A DNA stretch of 64,000 nucleotides from Cydia pomonella (GCF_033807575.1 NC_084722.1:2846832-2910831), one strand, 5' to 3'; shown: positions 10,600-20,960, numbered from the stretch's first letter. Notes: generated from the sequence alone by a model not told the origin. A program made the numbers and translations.

Positions 10600-10800
10600 T
10601 TTGGTACAAGCTTTTATCGCTGACTGATTTTGTTTTTCCACAGGCAACTAATACTCACGGAGACAATTCTAAAAACCCCAAACATCACAGAGTTCCTATG
10701 GCTACCTCCTGTCTCCATCATCAGATCAGCTTGATGGTATCATAATATTGCATTGTCACCCGACTTACATATGTATGCAAATTTGCTGTGGTGTTGTGTT
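10600..10800 (+). repeat. Interspersed repeat, family G
   Basis: Shared with 29262-29560: GGTACAAGCTTTTATCGCTG, CCTCCTGTCTCCATCATCAG and TATTGCATTGTCACCCGACT occur in the same order. A fragment is at about 28500. The 125-aa ORF at 10368-10745 runs into this repeat and is not a gene. Confidence 0.75.
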
Positions 10801-10933
10801 GCAGTAGGCATTTTATATAGATTATGCAGTTTTCATTGGTATTCTGGAGCTGGAGCAAAATAGAATCCGGCTTCGGTCGGAAACTAGATATAAGAGGTAT
10901 GTAACTTTCACGGATTTTGTACTAATACTGTCA

Positions 10934-11812
10934 GTAAATCTCTCCTCGGCGCCTTGTATTCTTTAAAGCGAGGGATGACCAATGGTGGTCGAATCTCTCG
11001 AGAATACTCTGTAAACTGTTCCTAACTTATCTAGTGTGATAATGTAGCTCATAGTTAGAAGCGACTGTGCGAATATCTCTCCTCGATGCACGGTACTGCG
11101 TGATGCGAGGGATGACCAATGGTGATCGAAACCCTAGTCTTACATGAAGGATTATTATCAAATCATCTATAATAACATACCTCATAGTTAGAGTCGACGG
11201 TGCGAGTATCTCTCCTCGGTGCACTGTACTGCGTGATGCGAGGAATGACCAATGGTGGTCGAATCTCTAGTCTTACTGGAAGGATTATTATCAAATCATC
11301 TATAATGACATACCTCATAGTCAGAGGCGACAGTGTGAGTATCTCTCCTCGGTGCACGGTACTGCGTGATGCGAGGGATGACCAATGGTGGTCGAATCTC
11401 TAGTCTTACTGGAAGGATTATTATCAAATCATCTATAATGACATACCTCATAGTCAGAGGCGACAGTGTGAGTATCTCTCCTCGGCGCATGGTACTGCGT
11501 AATGCGAGGGATGACCAATGGTGATCGAATCTCTGGTCCTACTTGAAGGATTATTATCAAATCATCTATAATGACATACCTCATAGTCAGAGGCGACAGT
11601 GTGAGTATCTCTCCTCGGCGCATGGTACTGCGTAATGCGAGGAATGACCAATGGTGATCGAATCTCTGGTCCTACTTGAAGGATTATTATCAAATCATCT
11701 ATAATGACATACCTCATAGTTAGAGGCGATGGTGCGAGTATCTCTCCTCGGCGCACGATACTGCGTGATGCGAGGGATGACCAATGGTGGTCGAATCTCT
11801 CGAGAATACTCC
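10934..11812. repeat. 133-bp tandem array, about 6.7 units
   Basis: Units begin at about 10934, 11072, 11208, 11341, 11474, 11607 and 11740. The inner units repeat every 133 bp with few differences. Each unit has ATCTCTCCTCGG, GATGACCAATGGTGGTCGAA and GGATTATTATCAAATCATCT. The first and last units share GAATCTCTCGAGAATACTC, which the middle units lack, so the array probably grew inside an older pair of repeats. Overlapping 64-aa ORFs on the minus strand merely reflect the repeat. Confidence 0.95.
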
Positions 11813-11901
11813 ACGGATTTCTCTGGGCTGATCCACTGGAACAAAAGAAAGGGTAATTAGGATACTGAGTAAGGAGTCTTTGCAGGGTTTGTTATATTTT
11901 A

Positions 11902-11944
11902 TAGGGCTTATATAAGTAGCAACTATTGTTATATAAGCCCCATA
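11902..11944. repeat. 16-bp hairpin
   Basis: TATAGGGCTTATATAA pairs with TTATATAAGCCCCATA (one mismatch) around 13 nt, just beyond the tandem array. Its function is unknown. Confidence 0.6.
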
Positions 11945-12145
11945 GTTATTTTTGCAGTAACTTTAGTTTGTTAAAGTCAAAGTTTGTATATTCTTGACTG
12001 ACATGACATAGTTACCTAAACTATATTTTAATAACTGTTTAAGCAACGCAGTAAAACTGGGAAGAACTCACACAAGGCAGAAGGCGTGGGGTCAAACCGT
12101 ATCGACGGCCAAGACCCACTTTGGGTCGCTACGCGAACAAACTCT

Positions 12146-12416
12146 CGGCCTGATTCGAAAAATGAGTAAGACACGATTAAGATCTGGGAAAAATCTTAAA
12201 AGATCGATAACTAAATGACATGACAAAATTGACGTTTATTTCGATTCCGCAGTGTTCCCAATAAGATCTATCTACGATATTTCTAACGTCAAAGTGACAT
12301 TGGTTGCCCGAATCGAGCTGCTTCTGTCAATTATACGACACACAAACGATATCTAAATGAGAACTTATCTAAACCAGAACTTATTGTTATCGTATCTCAT
12401 TCTTCGAATCGGGCCG
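12146..12416. mobile_element. TIR element of about 270 bp
   Basis: Ends are CGGCCTGATTCGAAAAATGAG-like on the left and CTCATTCTTCGAATCGGGCC on the right, which are inverse of each other with minor differences. The centre is non-coding. This is probably a MITE. Confidence 0.75.
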
Positions 12417-12954
12417 TATAGGTACCTAAGTAACAGGGCAAAAAACTTGCACTGATGTTGATATTTGATGTACAATTCGCTCCTAGGTACGTGTCCGTAC
12501 ATGTATTGACGCGAGCGACTCTAATAATAATATGATTCAAATATCATTCCATTCGTCAAAATTGGCTTGTAACATTGGCATTGGCCAACGGAATAAGTAA
12601 GTTTAGGCACACAAGATAGATACTATTTGCCTTGGAAACACATTAATATAAAGCACGGTTCAGCGCATGCCCGGCGCGGCGCCATGTTTCAGGATGCGCG
12701 CGCATAATGCGCACTGTGTGCTGAAATCTGAGCAGAGGAAGTTGATTCGCAATCCGCGCAAATGTCTGTTGGGCTGATGTGCGCAGGAGCTTGATTTTAA
12801 GATTACGATTGATTTTGTAAAGCGCTACGTTTATCTATAATATGGCCGCAGTGGATTAAACACAAGAAAAAGGGATAATAGTATAGTTAAAATTAGCGAC
12901 CATCTTTGAGTCTCAAGATGAAAAAAAAAATCTTGCCTGCGTTTTTTTATACTA

Positions 12955-13200
12955 CGTCGGTAGCAAACAAGCATACGGCCCGCCTGATGGGAAACAGCCT
13001 CCGTAGCCTATGTACACCTGCACCTCCAGAGGAGTCACATGCGCGTTGCCGACCCTAAACCCGCTCCCCCTCGTTGAGCTCTGGCAACCTTACTCACCGG
13101 CAGGAACACAACACTATGAGTAGGGTCTAGTGTTATTTGGCTGCTGTTTTCTGTAAGGTGGAGGTACTTCCCCAGTTGGGCTCTGCTCTAGATCTGGCGT
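12955..13200 (-). repeat. Non-LTR retrotransposon 3' end (CCGCCTGATGG family)
   Basis: TACGGCCCGCCTGATGGGAA, AGCCTATGTACACCTGCA and CATGCGCGTTGCCGACCC are shared with 31390-31640 and, in reverse, with 41915-41995 and 62708-62935. In the latter two relics the coding strand encodes the retroelement C-terminus. Frames are broken in this copy. Confidence 0.7.
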
Positions 13201-13754
13201 GATAATTAGATTTTGATCCTTAATTTAACTTTGTGATGACTACAGGAGGCACACAATAAAAAAATTATGACCCACGCGATCATCGTAATTATAGATAAAG
13301 ATAGTTTATTTTCCAAGTAGGCATATTACAATGCGCTTATGAACGTCAAATAAAGCTACGCCGGCTCTAATTAACCCTACACCTCTGACCCGAGAAGATT
13401 TAAATCCCTCCTAAATCGTAGGAGGGTATCCCAATATGGGACCGGCAAGAAACTCGGAGGGACACATCTTTTAAAAATTTTTGTTTAAATATGGGAAATT
13501 TATTACTTAAATTTATACCTTTTGAGTGACAAAATCAACGGCATAAAATTTTGGTCGAGATATAACTTTTTTGTAAACAAAAATATTTCAATTATGTATG
13601 ATTACCTAGGGTCTATGACTACTTATTACTTATTCTGTGACCTAGATACCTAGATACTAGATTGTTGCAAAGCTTACGTTACTCTTGTTACCAGGAATTT
13701 AATAATAACATTTATTACGCACAAATATTGCATAATAATAACAGCAATTGACAT

Positions 13755-14576
13755 TTTAGGGTCTCCCCAAACCAGTCGACGCGGAGTCGGCTTTCGCCGA
13801 GTGTTTTACACCACACTATTCGCATTTAGCCGATCGACCGTCTCCGCGGTCGGACACCTGCGTTTAGCAGTCTCATCCTCCTTGCGGCCGTAGAGACGCC
13901 CGATCGCCTGCGACTTGCTATCGCAACAGTTGTAAAGCGACGGTCGGCTCTCCCGTGCTCCGTCCTGCCGTCGAGACGTCAGACAGCACACGTACAGCCG
14001 TTGAGTCCGACGAACAGATGTAGGACAGCGGGTGATCGGCAATCGTAAATCTCATTTTTGGAGACTGGTTGTTAGTAACAAACAACCTGAGTTTGAAATT
14101 GAACAGACCTGTAAGATTATTTTCCTTGGTAATTGTTACATATTATATAATAACCTGTGATGATGGATATTTTACGTAGACGGGCATGGAAAAAAAGGCT
14201 TACCAGCATTTTTACCGTCATCGGCTCTGTTCGGCCGTCGTCAGCTATGTTCGGCCGTCGAAGACGCTGAACGGCTTCCGCCAGCTCTGACCGGTCCATA
14301 TCGTAGGTACTCGGCCGTGATCGGAGCCGTTCAACTCTTTCCGGCACCGTACGGCAGTATAAGGAGATTTACGAATGCGAACGTGTGCGGTAGGCTGCAA
14401 ACAGCGTCGTACGAATGCGAACAGCTTTACGGCAAAACGCCGTTTTCCCGTCGAAAGACGTCGTTTCGCGTGGGCCGAGCCGATTTACGACTTATTCGCT
14501 CTTATTGCGTTGACATAAAGCTTTTTCCGTACGCGATTTGCCGAAACGGCGTCGACTAGTTTGGGGAGACCCTAAA
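13755..14576. mobile_element. 822-bp GC-rich TIR element, transposase not evident
   Basis: Terminal inverted repeats of about 28 bp start TTTAGGGTCTCCCCAAAC and contain AGTCGACGC. The right end is GCGTCGACTAGTTTGGGGAG followed by ACCCTAAA. The body is much richer in GC and CpG than its surroundings (repeated CGGCCGTCG and CGTCG motifs at 14230-14320 and 13900-14040). ORFs of 76-80 aa exist on both strands but resemble no transposase. It is best read as a large non-autonomous DNA element. Confidence 0.8.
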
Positions 14577-15944
14577 TCTGCGTACCACCTCAAACAAACG
14601 GAACTTTTCACATCACTTAGGCGCCACTTTTAAAGAAACCACCAACATTTGTATGCAAGTATTTTAGTTCCGTCGTTATCCGACGGCAAAATTAAGTTTG
14701 TAAACAGTAATGTTACGATCATGGTAAGTGAAAACATATGATTACATGCAAAAAAAAATACAAAGTTTAAAAGGTTATTAGAACTGTTATGTAGGCTTTG
14801 TATAATAGTATTTTAACGAGCTGTTTTGTGTGGATTAAGAACTTTCGTAAATTTGTAGCTTTCCGTATCTGACTTTCTTGTTTTATGACATTTTCTACAA
14901 AACAAGTAACTGGACAGCTACCTCCAGATTGACACTGACATATTCGCTAGCGTAAGCGTGTGCATAACTTACTTCCTATACTTCTCGCTCGTGTAGCGTT
15001 AATTTATTTCTTATTTATATTTTTCTCGTCGACATGATAAATAAATATTAGTCTCAGCAACTGATAAGTATCGATGTCGATATTATCGACTTTCCCATTC
15101 CCGGGAATGGGAAAATGTTTGAGTCAAATTTCAAGAAAATTATTAAGTCAGTTCGATCCCCAGATGAAGCAAGTATTTCTTAGAAAATCTCTAAATGCAG
15201 AATTACAATTTTTTTAAAGATAACTTAAAGTCTTCTTTCAGAAAAATATCCTATCTACGATATTTAAGGTACTTTCCCTTGATGTCCCATAGTCTTGGGA
15301 CGTCCTATAAATCATGCAATAACATAAATCATTTTTTTTACTGAGCATGAGCTCTAGAGAGGAAAGACCATAACGGATCCTCATAAAAAGCGAACGTGAT
15401 TCACCCATTCATTCACTGAATGATTGAACTGTTTCGCAACCTGTTCACCTTGCGCGGGCGTTGACGTTGCTTCTTGACCACATCATTCATTTCATTCACA
15501 TTCTTAATATACTAACAACCAAAACACTACATTTGATTATCAACTATATGTTCATTCGTATAAGGTGCTTATTTCATAAATCTTGTTTTCCTTTTATGAC
15601 TTAATAAGTAATAAAAAAATATGGTTCTTTTTTTTCGATAGATTTTTGGAAAATAGCTTTTATTACTGATAAAATAAGGTCCCTTTATTGTTTTTCGTTG
15701 AGGCTGAATGGGGATTTTCACTTATGACTATTTCCGTCCGTTCCGTTTTACGATGACACGTTTTTTAGGATCGTTAAGGTGTTGCCTACGAAATGCGAAA
15801 TGACGTCACTCATTGTTTCTTTATGTTTACATCATAGAATACGCCCATTAATATGGTAAGGTCGATGATAACTTGCCGCCCAGAGACTATGAAAGACGTT
15901 TTTTTAAAGATTTGAATTTTTAACAAATCAAAAAAGCGCTGGGG
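14577..15944. other. Gene-free stretch with a 24-bp perfect palindrome
   Basis: No gene recognised. At 15091-15114 lies a perfect 24-bp palindrome centred on CCCGGG (arms TTTCCCATTCCC). The remainder is AT-rich, without family matches inside the window. Confidence 0.5.
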
Positions 15945-16080
15945 GCCTAGCGGTAACTCCCTAGGTAGTTATAGCTTTTTTTTTCACAATCCATAACTCC
16001 CACGTGAGCAAAATAGGCCTTTGTCCTTCAGTACACCTGCATGAAATAAGATCTTTTTCGAGCAAGTGTGATGAAAATTA
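15945..16080 (-). repeat. Second copy of the repeat at 6840-7000
   Basis: GTAACTCCCTAGGTAGTTAT, CATAACTCCCACGTGAGC and TTCAGTACACCTGCATG match the 6.9-kb repeat in reverse orientation, ending with TTTTTCGAGCAAGTGTGATG. Confidence 0.65.
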
Positions 16081-16302
16081 TTTAAAGGGGTTACCCCCCT
16101 TTACATATAGAGTTGGATCAAGTTAACTCTACATAGCGTTTCCTATACATTTATTGAGTAAGATGCATAAAATGTAAGACAATTTCGTGCTTCGAATTCG
16201 ACAGATAAACGAGATGGCGCTGTACAGCTCCATATATTTTGCGGTAACTCTTATTATCAATAGTTGATGATTGACAATTCAGTGACCGCAAAACATATAT
16301 AG

Positions 16303-16575
16303 ACGACCGGTCTGGCCTTGTGGGTAGTGACCCTGCCTATGAAGCCGATGGTCCCGGGTTCAAATCCTGTTGAGGGCATTTATTCGTGTGATGAGCATGG
16401 ATATTTGTTCCTGAGGCATGGGTGTTTTCTATGTATTTAAGTATTTATAAATATTTATATATTATATATGTCGTTGTCTAAGTACCCTCAACACAAGCCT
16501 TATTGAGCTTACTGTGTGTGGGACTTAGTCAATTTGTGTAATAATGTCCTATAATAATATATAATATAATATATA
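16303..16575 (+). repeat. tRNA-derived SINE (family S1), complete copy
   Basis: The tRNA-like head has an A box (TGGCCTTGTGG, one change from the Pol III consensus) and an intact B box (GGGTTCAAATCC, about 16352-16363). A body follows with TTTATTCGTGTGATGAGCAT and ATGGGTGTTTTCTATGTATT, and an AT-rich tail to TATAATAATATATAATA. Other copies are at 190, 2975 and 33497 (minus). Confidence 0.85.
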
Positions 16576-16733
16576 ATATATCTGTTTTGGATGTCTAGCT
16601 AAGGGGTTTTTTCTTAGACTTTAGCTCTCTATTACAATCAATTGTTTGTTTGTTTGGTTTCTACGAAAACATGACGTTTATAATGACACTCCCTTACTTT
16701 GTTCCGTTTAAGTCGATACAAAATTAGCATAGT

Positions 16734-16840
16734 TATAGTTCGTGTCATCCACGATGACGCGCAGATTAGTCAAATCTAACCTTTAATAATATGACCATAC
16801 AAGTCAAGACACGCGTCTTCGTGAATGGCACCATCTATAG
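16734..16840. mobile_element. Palindromic MITE, family M1
   Basis: Same arms as 562-667: TATAGTTCGTGTCATCCACG on the left and CTTCGTGAATGGCACCATCT on the right. It contains GCGCAGATTAGTCAAATCTA. Confidence 0.75.
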
Positions 16841-17105
16841 CTCTACATGCAAAATATGCAACTCAGCAAGACATTCTATTTCCCTTAAACGTTAAGAACA
16901 AGACAGAAACCTTCAATTACCCTTCACATAGCTAAAGTATCTATTACAAGGGAAAGCACTATTGTCTGTGCGTCTGTCAATGCGCAGTACGTCGACCTAG
17001 GGCATTGTTCAACGATGAATGCTGACATTAGCATTTTATCGGTTTCACTTTAGCTGGTAGCTGGAGGGAGTTTGTTAATTATTTTAATTAAGAGGCTTGA
17101 CTTGA

Positions 17106-17345
17106 GTGATCTGTCGATACCCCCCGTCGGGGGGGTATGAGGGGCCGCTACCGCCTCACGGCTGCGGCGGCTGTTGCGGGTCGCTTCCCCACCGACTGGT
17201 GGGGTGGTCTTATGGCCGTCGTTTTGGAGACGGTGTGGGTAGCTGGTGTAGGCCAGCTCTTCGCTGCCGATCGTTATCCAACCCTACGGCCCCTAACCTG
17301 GTGATACCGTTTGAGCGGGGCCAGATTATGGAGCCGCGGTGAAGG
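17106..17345. other. Isolated GC-rich segment of unknown origin
   Basis: About 240 bp of strongly GC-rich sequence (starts near CCCCCCGTCGGGGGGGTATG, contains GGCTGCGGCGGCTGTTGCGG) inside AT-rich DNA. The plus-strand ORF of 78 aa is not recognised. It may be a fragment of a GC-rich retroelement (5' region or gag-like), but no motif supports this. Confidence 0.35.
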
Positions 17346-17409
17346 CGACCGGCAGCTTAGCTGGCGTGTGTGGCGTGTTGGATCCGAGTGTGGTGTGGTT
17401 AATTAAGAG

Positions 17410-17475
17410 GATTTTTAGCGATAGCGATACCGGATTAACGAGGTTCCGAATAAGCGAGGCTCTACTGTATACTCG
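17410..17475. repeat. Possible orphan end of a Tigger/pogo-like element
   Basis: TAACGAGGTTCCGAATAAGC, then GAGGCTCTACTGTA, resembles the terminal sequence of Tigger/pogo-type elements (inverse: TACAGTAGAGCCTCGC). No partner end was found, so the call rests on resemblance alone. Confidence 0.3.
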
Positions 17476-17734
17476 TAGTTACCGGCAGTAACCAATCATT
17501 TAAAATCAATTACAAATCACACGTTTTAAAACCTACCAACACATTCCCCGATTTCGGAACTCTCATTAACACAGGAAGGTCAGTTTCGTTTACGTATGTA
17601 GGTCGACGCCCTGAGCACACTAATACTGACTCATAGATTAGATAATCAAGTGTTTTACAATGCCGTAAACGTTAGTGCCGGTAATCGTTAACTACCGTTT
17701 AAGAATGAGTTTTGAGAGATGTTAGATTTGAATC

Positions 17735-18250
17735 GATACGCGATCGAAAATAATAAGCGTTTTGGTAACAAAACTGATGTATGGAGTGAGCAATCTATCT
17801 TATACCTTTAAACGAGCAATTCTTGTATATATATATATGTATATATATTTCTGTGATCTCGGAAACGGCTCTAACGATTTCGCTGAAATTTGGTATATGG
17901 GGGTTTTTGGGGGTATACAATCTATCTAGATTAGTCTTATGTTTGGGAAAATGCGTGTTTTCGAGTTTTCATGCGTTTTTCTTTCGACGCAGAATATGGT
18001 CGCTAATTTCGTGTTGCCGGTCACTGTCCGTCTGGTCTAGCGGGTTAAGACGCGGACTGCTAAACGAGTGTTACGGGTTCGAATCTCGCCCGGTGACTGA
18101 CTTTTTTTTTTATATGTTCAAGTTTATATATAATTTTTTAATTTTTATTGTTTTAGACAAGTTTAATTTAGTAAAAAAATGTAGTTAAGATTATCACCTA
18201 TAGACCACCATATTAATAAATAGTTATAACCGAGCAAAGCTCGGTCGCCC
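17735..18250 (+). repeat. Composite repeat carrying a tRNA-like sequence
   Basis: Begins with a fragment of the 23.8-24.1 kb palindromic element (AATAAGCGTTTTGGTAACAA). It continues with GAGCAATTCTTGTATATATA, GATCTCGGAAACGGCTCTAA and TTTCGCTGAAATTTGGTATA, and ends ACCGAGCAAAGCTCGGTCGC. A tRNA-like sequence sits inside (18020-18097). The 121-aa ORF across it is not a gene. Confidence 0.65.
18020..18097 (+). tRNA. tRNA-like sequence (Ser-GCT-like loop), probable pseudogene or SINE head
   Basis: A 7-bp acceptor stem (GTCACTG / CGGTGAC, one G-T pair) and a 4-bp D stem (CGTC / GACG) fold well. The A box TGGTCTAGCGG fits TRGYNNARNNG exactly, and the B box GGTTCGAATC is nearly perfect. A T10 tract just downstream could end Pol III transcription. 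The anticodon loop would read CTGCTAA (GCT), but the flanking anticodon stem does not pair and no Ser-type long variable arm is present. A functional tRNA is therefore unlikely; a tRNA relic or SINE head is more plausible. Confidence 0.5.
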
Positions 18251-18283
18251 AGGTACTGCTTATTTATTTCTCTATGGTTATAC

Positions 18284-18379
18284 GTACAGTCAGCCAAGAA
18301 ACTGGTTTACCACTTTTCGACTCCATTACTTGACAAATAGAGTCGAAAAGTGGTAAACCACATTCTTGGTTGACTGTAC
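18284..18379. mobile_element. Palindromic MITE, family M5
   Basis: 96-bp foldback. GTACAGTCAGCCAAGAAACT is inverted at the right (TTCTTGGTTGACTGTAC), with GGTTTACCACTTTTCGACTC and its complement inside. Second copy at 21937-22032. Confidence 0.9.
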
Positions 18380-18646
18380 ATTTATTAAAGTAAAAGTTAG
18401 AATCAGACAGAAGTTTTTGTGCCAATAATGAGTGCTTTAGAAAATGAAACATCGACAAATATGTTATCGATAAGTCAGTCATAGATTAATAATTAAAAGA
18501 TGTAACCTCTACTTGCTGTAAATTACCAAGAAATTTCAAGAATGCAAATCAATTCCAAATCGGACCATAATTTCTTGATAACATATATTTGGTACTTACT
18601 TATATGAATAAAAACGTTAACAGTAGATCACAGTGTCAAAAGATAA

Positions 18647-18766
18647 GAAAACTACCAATGGGTGTATCGAAGAAGATATTGAACGTGAAAACTACCAATG
18701 GGTGTATCGAAGAAGATATTGAACGTGAAAACTACCAATGGGTGTATCGAAGAAGATATCGAACGT
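18647..18766. repeat. 40-bp tandem repeat, 3 units
   Basis: Three head-to-tail 40-bp units starting GAAAACTACCAATGGGTGTA at 18647, 18687 and 18727. They are identical except for one base in the last unit. The unit is not a multiple of three, so the frame shifts and the ORFs here are not genes. Confidence 0.95.
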
Positions 18767-19619
18767 GTTATGGATTTCGCGGTAGCTATCTTTTTATACA
18801 ATGTTAAAAATAAATATAACGCTAAGGTAACATCGTTAATAGACATGTCGATATTTGATTTTGTCAATCACTTTATTTTGCCATGAAAATGTCATCCAGA
18901 AAAAAGAAACAGTGGCACTCCGGGAGTGCCGACAGAAGTGAAAACTTGAATCCCATCTAAACAAATGCCAACGGGCATTTGTATCTATGTACATACATAA
19001 CCAATATATGTACATACTTATATACAGTAACATAGTCGAGAGTTCTATGGTTTTTAGGTTTCACTTCAAAAATCAAATTTTCTATATGATCGTTGGAAAT
19101 AATAGGCATGATACTAAATTATAATTGTAGTGTTTTCATAGGATTTCACATTTTTATAAGAATTTACGTGAGTATTAAAAAAAAAACGGTTTTCATTATT
19201 ATATATTTTTTTTCTTCCAATGTTATTTAAGTAAAGGCTACAGTTAATCTTGAAATAATATCGACAAATGCAGAAGAATACTAATAGAATATTCAATATA
19301 ATTGATTGAATTGAATTGATGAAAGTTATAGATTTCCGTTAATTTTCATTTTCTTATTGACTGCTATTAAGTATGTTGCACACACCTAGCCTTCAGTTAT
19401 AAGCATGGTAAAAACGCTGTAGAAAAGCGCCAATTGCCGTTTGCTATAGGCAATACGTTGAATATTATGCTACTATCAGTTCTTGCGGTTCAAAGATGTG
19501 TTGAAGCGGCATATGAGGAGAGCTCATATAGAGCCAACGAAATGGAGTCTAGCCAGTGACCGTCCATGTTGGAGGCATGTTGTGCAGACGCAGGTGCGTC
19601 AGTTTGAAGCTAGGCGGCG

Positions 19620-19712
19620 CGCAGCGTGTTCCCTCTCTGTCGCACTTGTAATATGGTCCGTAAGTGTGACAGAGAGGCAACACGTCGAACGTGGTTCGCG
19701 GTAGGCCCTCAG
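19620..19712. mobile_element. Truncated palindromic MITE, family M8
   Basis: CCCTCTCTGTCGCACTTG and the inverse AAGTGTGACAGAGAGGCAAC, then TCGAACGTGGTTCGCGGTAG, match the element at 36547-36664. The outermost left arm is missing. It lies within the LINE relic. Confidence 0.75.
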
Positions 19713-19758
19713 AACTCGACGCTAAGCGCGACGAGCTGAAGGCCAAACCACCTGCGGC

Positions 19759-20007
19759 TAGGGCTGCCATCTCGAATTTCGCCAAACCCGGACTATAAGA
19801 TTCAAAAAAACCCGGACATTTGGCGTAAATCGCATTTTTCCCCGGACGAGTCCGAAAATAATATTTTTAAAAAACAAGACCTTTAATTTTACATATAGTT
19901 TTAATGTGCTTCCTTACATGAAAAGTGTTCGGGTTTTCCCCGAACGGCCCCCGGACGGCCTCCAAACTAGGACAAATCCGGGAAAACCCGGACGGATGGC
20001 AGCCCTA
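19759..20007. mobile_element. hAT-type MITE with 8-bp target duplication
   Basis: The terminal inverted repeats TAGGGCTGCCATC / GATGGCAGCCCTA are flanked by a perfect 8-bp direct repeat, CCTGCGGC (19751-19758 and 20008-20015). The inside is palindromic around CCCGGAC / GTCCGGG blocks. The TAGGG ends and 8-bp duplication are hAT hallmarks. Removing the element restores the reading frame region of the LINE tail, so it landed after the LINE. Confidence 0.9.
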
Positions 20008-20118
20008 CCTGCGGCCATACTTTACAATTATGTCGGAGGGGTGCTGACCTGCAGCGAGTGTGGTCGCACATTTGCTGCAAAAATTGGCTATATCAGTCAC
20101 CTGAGAGCGCACTAGTGA

Positions 20119-20640
20119 CGCTCTCAGCGGTAGAACGCAGTCGCTGTGGTCGAAAACGGCTAGGAGATAGAGATGATGACTATCAATCATGGTATAAATA
20201 ACTGTAAACGAGGTATTTGTGAATATAAACACACAATTGCATCGCGTTTAGTTAGCAGCTCGCTAAACACTGCTACCGTTAGAGCGGCGAACCGAACAAT
20301 AGTGGTCTTGTAGTTTTAACGTTTTGTTACTAATCATCGTTTTTACGCGTTTGTACTGCCCAAGCACGCATAACAGCACTAACTCTATACATCTCTAAGG
20401 ATAATTTGATAAAAGTCATTTAGTTCTGACATTCAGAGATATTTACACCTCTATATAATTTTAGATTGTTTTTTGTATCTGTAAGTTTTTTTTATTATTA
20501 TTATTTTAGTTATTTTTTTGTAATTGTATTTTATACTTAATTGTTGATGTACTTTTTTTTTGTTTGTATGTAAATTCCATGTTGACGTGTGTAAAAGTGC
20601 CCTTGTGGCCTATTTGCTGAATAAATGTTGAAGTTGAAGA
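20119..20640 (+). other. LINE 3' untranslated region and unassigned sequence
   Basis: Follows the stop codon of the LINE relic. The stretch 20560-20640 (TTTGCTGAATAAATGTTGAA) contains an AATAAA signal in a form common at LINE 3' ends. No gene was seen. Confidence 0.5.
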
Positions 20641-20689
20641 GGTTAACATATTACACATAGGTACTTCTTTTTTTTTAAATGGTACTTTA

Positions 20690-20830
20690 GACTTTTTTTA
20701 AAGCTTTTATTTAGTTTCACCAGTTGTCTGTCTGTGTGTGTCTGTAATCAAATATTGCAAATTACATTTTACCTCGTTTTCAGTTACCAATGAAGCTGAA
20801 AATTTCCATATGTACAGTCAGATGCAGACA
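20690..20830 (-). repeat. Family G repeat fragment
   Basis: AAAGCTTTTATTTAGTTTCA, CAGTTGTCTGTCTGTGTGTG and ATGAAGCTGAAAATTTCC match, in reverse, the right part of the repeat at 29262-29560. Confidence 0.6.
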
Positions 20831-20839
20831 GAGGTGACA

Positions 20840-20960
20840 ATGCAATACGAGTATTAAGCTGTAACTCGTGTCGATTTAAAACACTCCTTTCGGTCGTGTT
20901 TTAATTTATCGCCACTCGTTTCGAATTTCCTATTTTTCGCACTTGTATCGTAATGTACTA
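20840..20960 (+). repeat. Interspersed repeat, family H
   Basis: GTCGATTTAAAACACTCC, TTCGGTCGTGTTTTAATTTA, GCCACTCGTTTCGAATTTCC and CTTGTATCGTAATGTAC recur almost unchanged at about 43720-43815. Confidence 0.7.

Larger units (their letters stand above)
19488..20118 (+). pseudogene. Non-LTR retrotransposon C-terminus with C2H2 zinc finger, split by two MITEs
   Basis: Three collinear plus-strand pieces belong to one LINE ORF. 19488-19624 reads RFKDVLKRHMRRAHIEP, then WSLASDRPCWRHVVQTQVRQ (the usual K-x-W-x-x-x-A-x-D-R-x-x-W block). 19717-19757 reads LDAKRDELKAKPPAA. 20008-20118 reads PAAILYNYVGGVLTCSECGR and ends HLRAH-stop. The last piece has a zinc finger C-x2-C-x12-H-x3-H, typical of the C-terminus of some insect LINEs. 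Upstream RT sequence is missing (5' truncation). The breaks are occupied by a truncated M8 element and a hAT-type MITE. Confidence 0.8.

Noticed and set aside
10368..10745. 125-aa plus-strand ORF
   Set aside because: It runs into the family G repeat, has no family resemblance and no start or splice context.
10934..11812. Possible CRISPR-like array
   Set aside because: Units are contiguous 133-bp tandem repeats without unique spacers; eukaryotic context.
14117..14559. Small ORFs as a transposase in the GC-rich TIR element
   Set aside because: Short, on both strands, no catalytic motif; they follow from high GC content with few stop codons.
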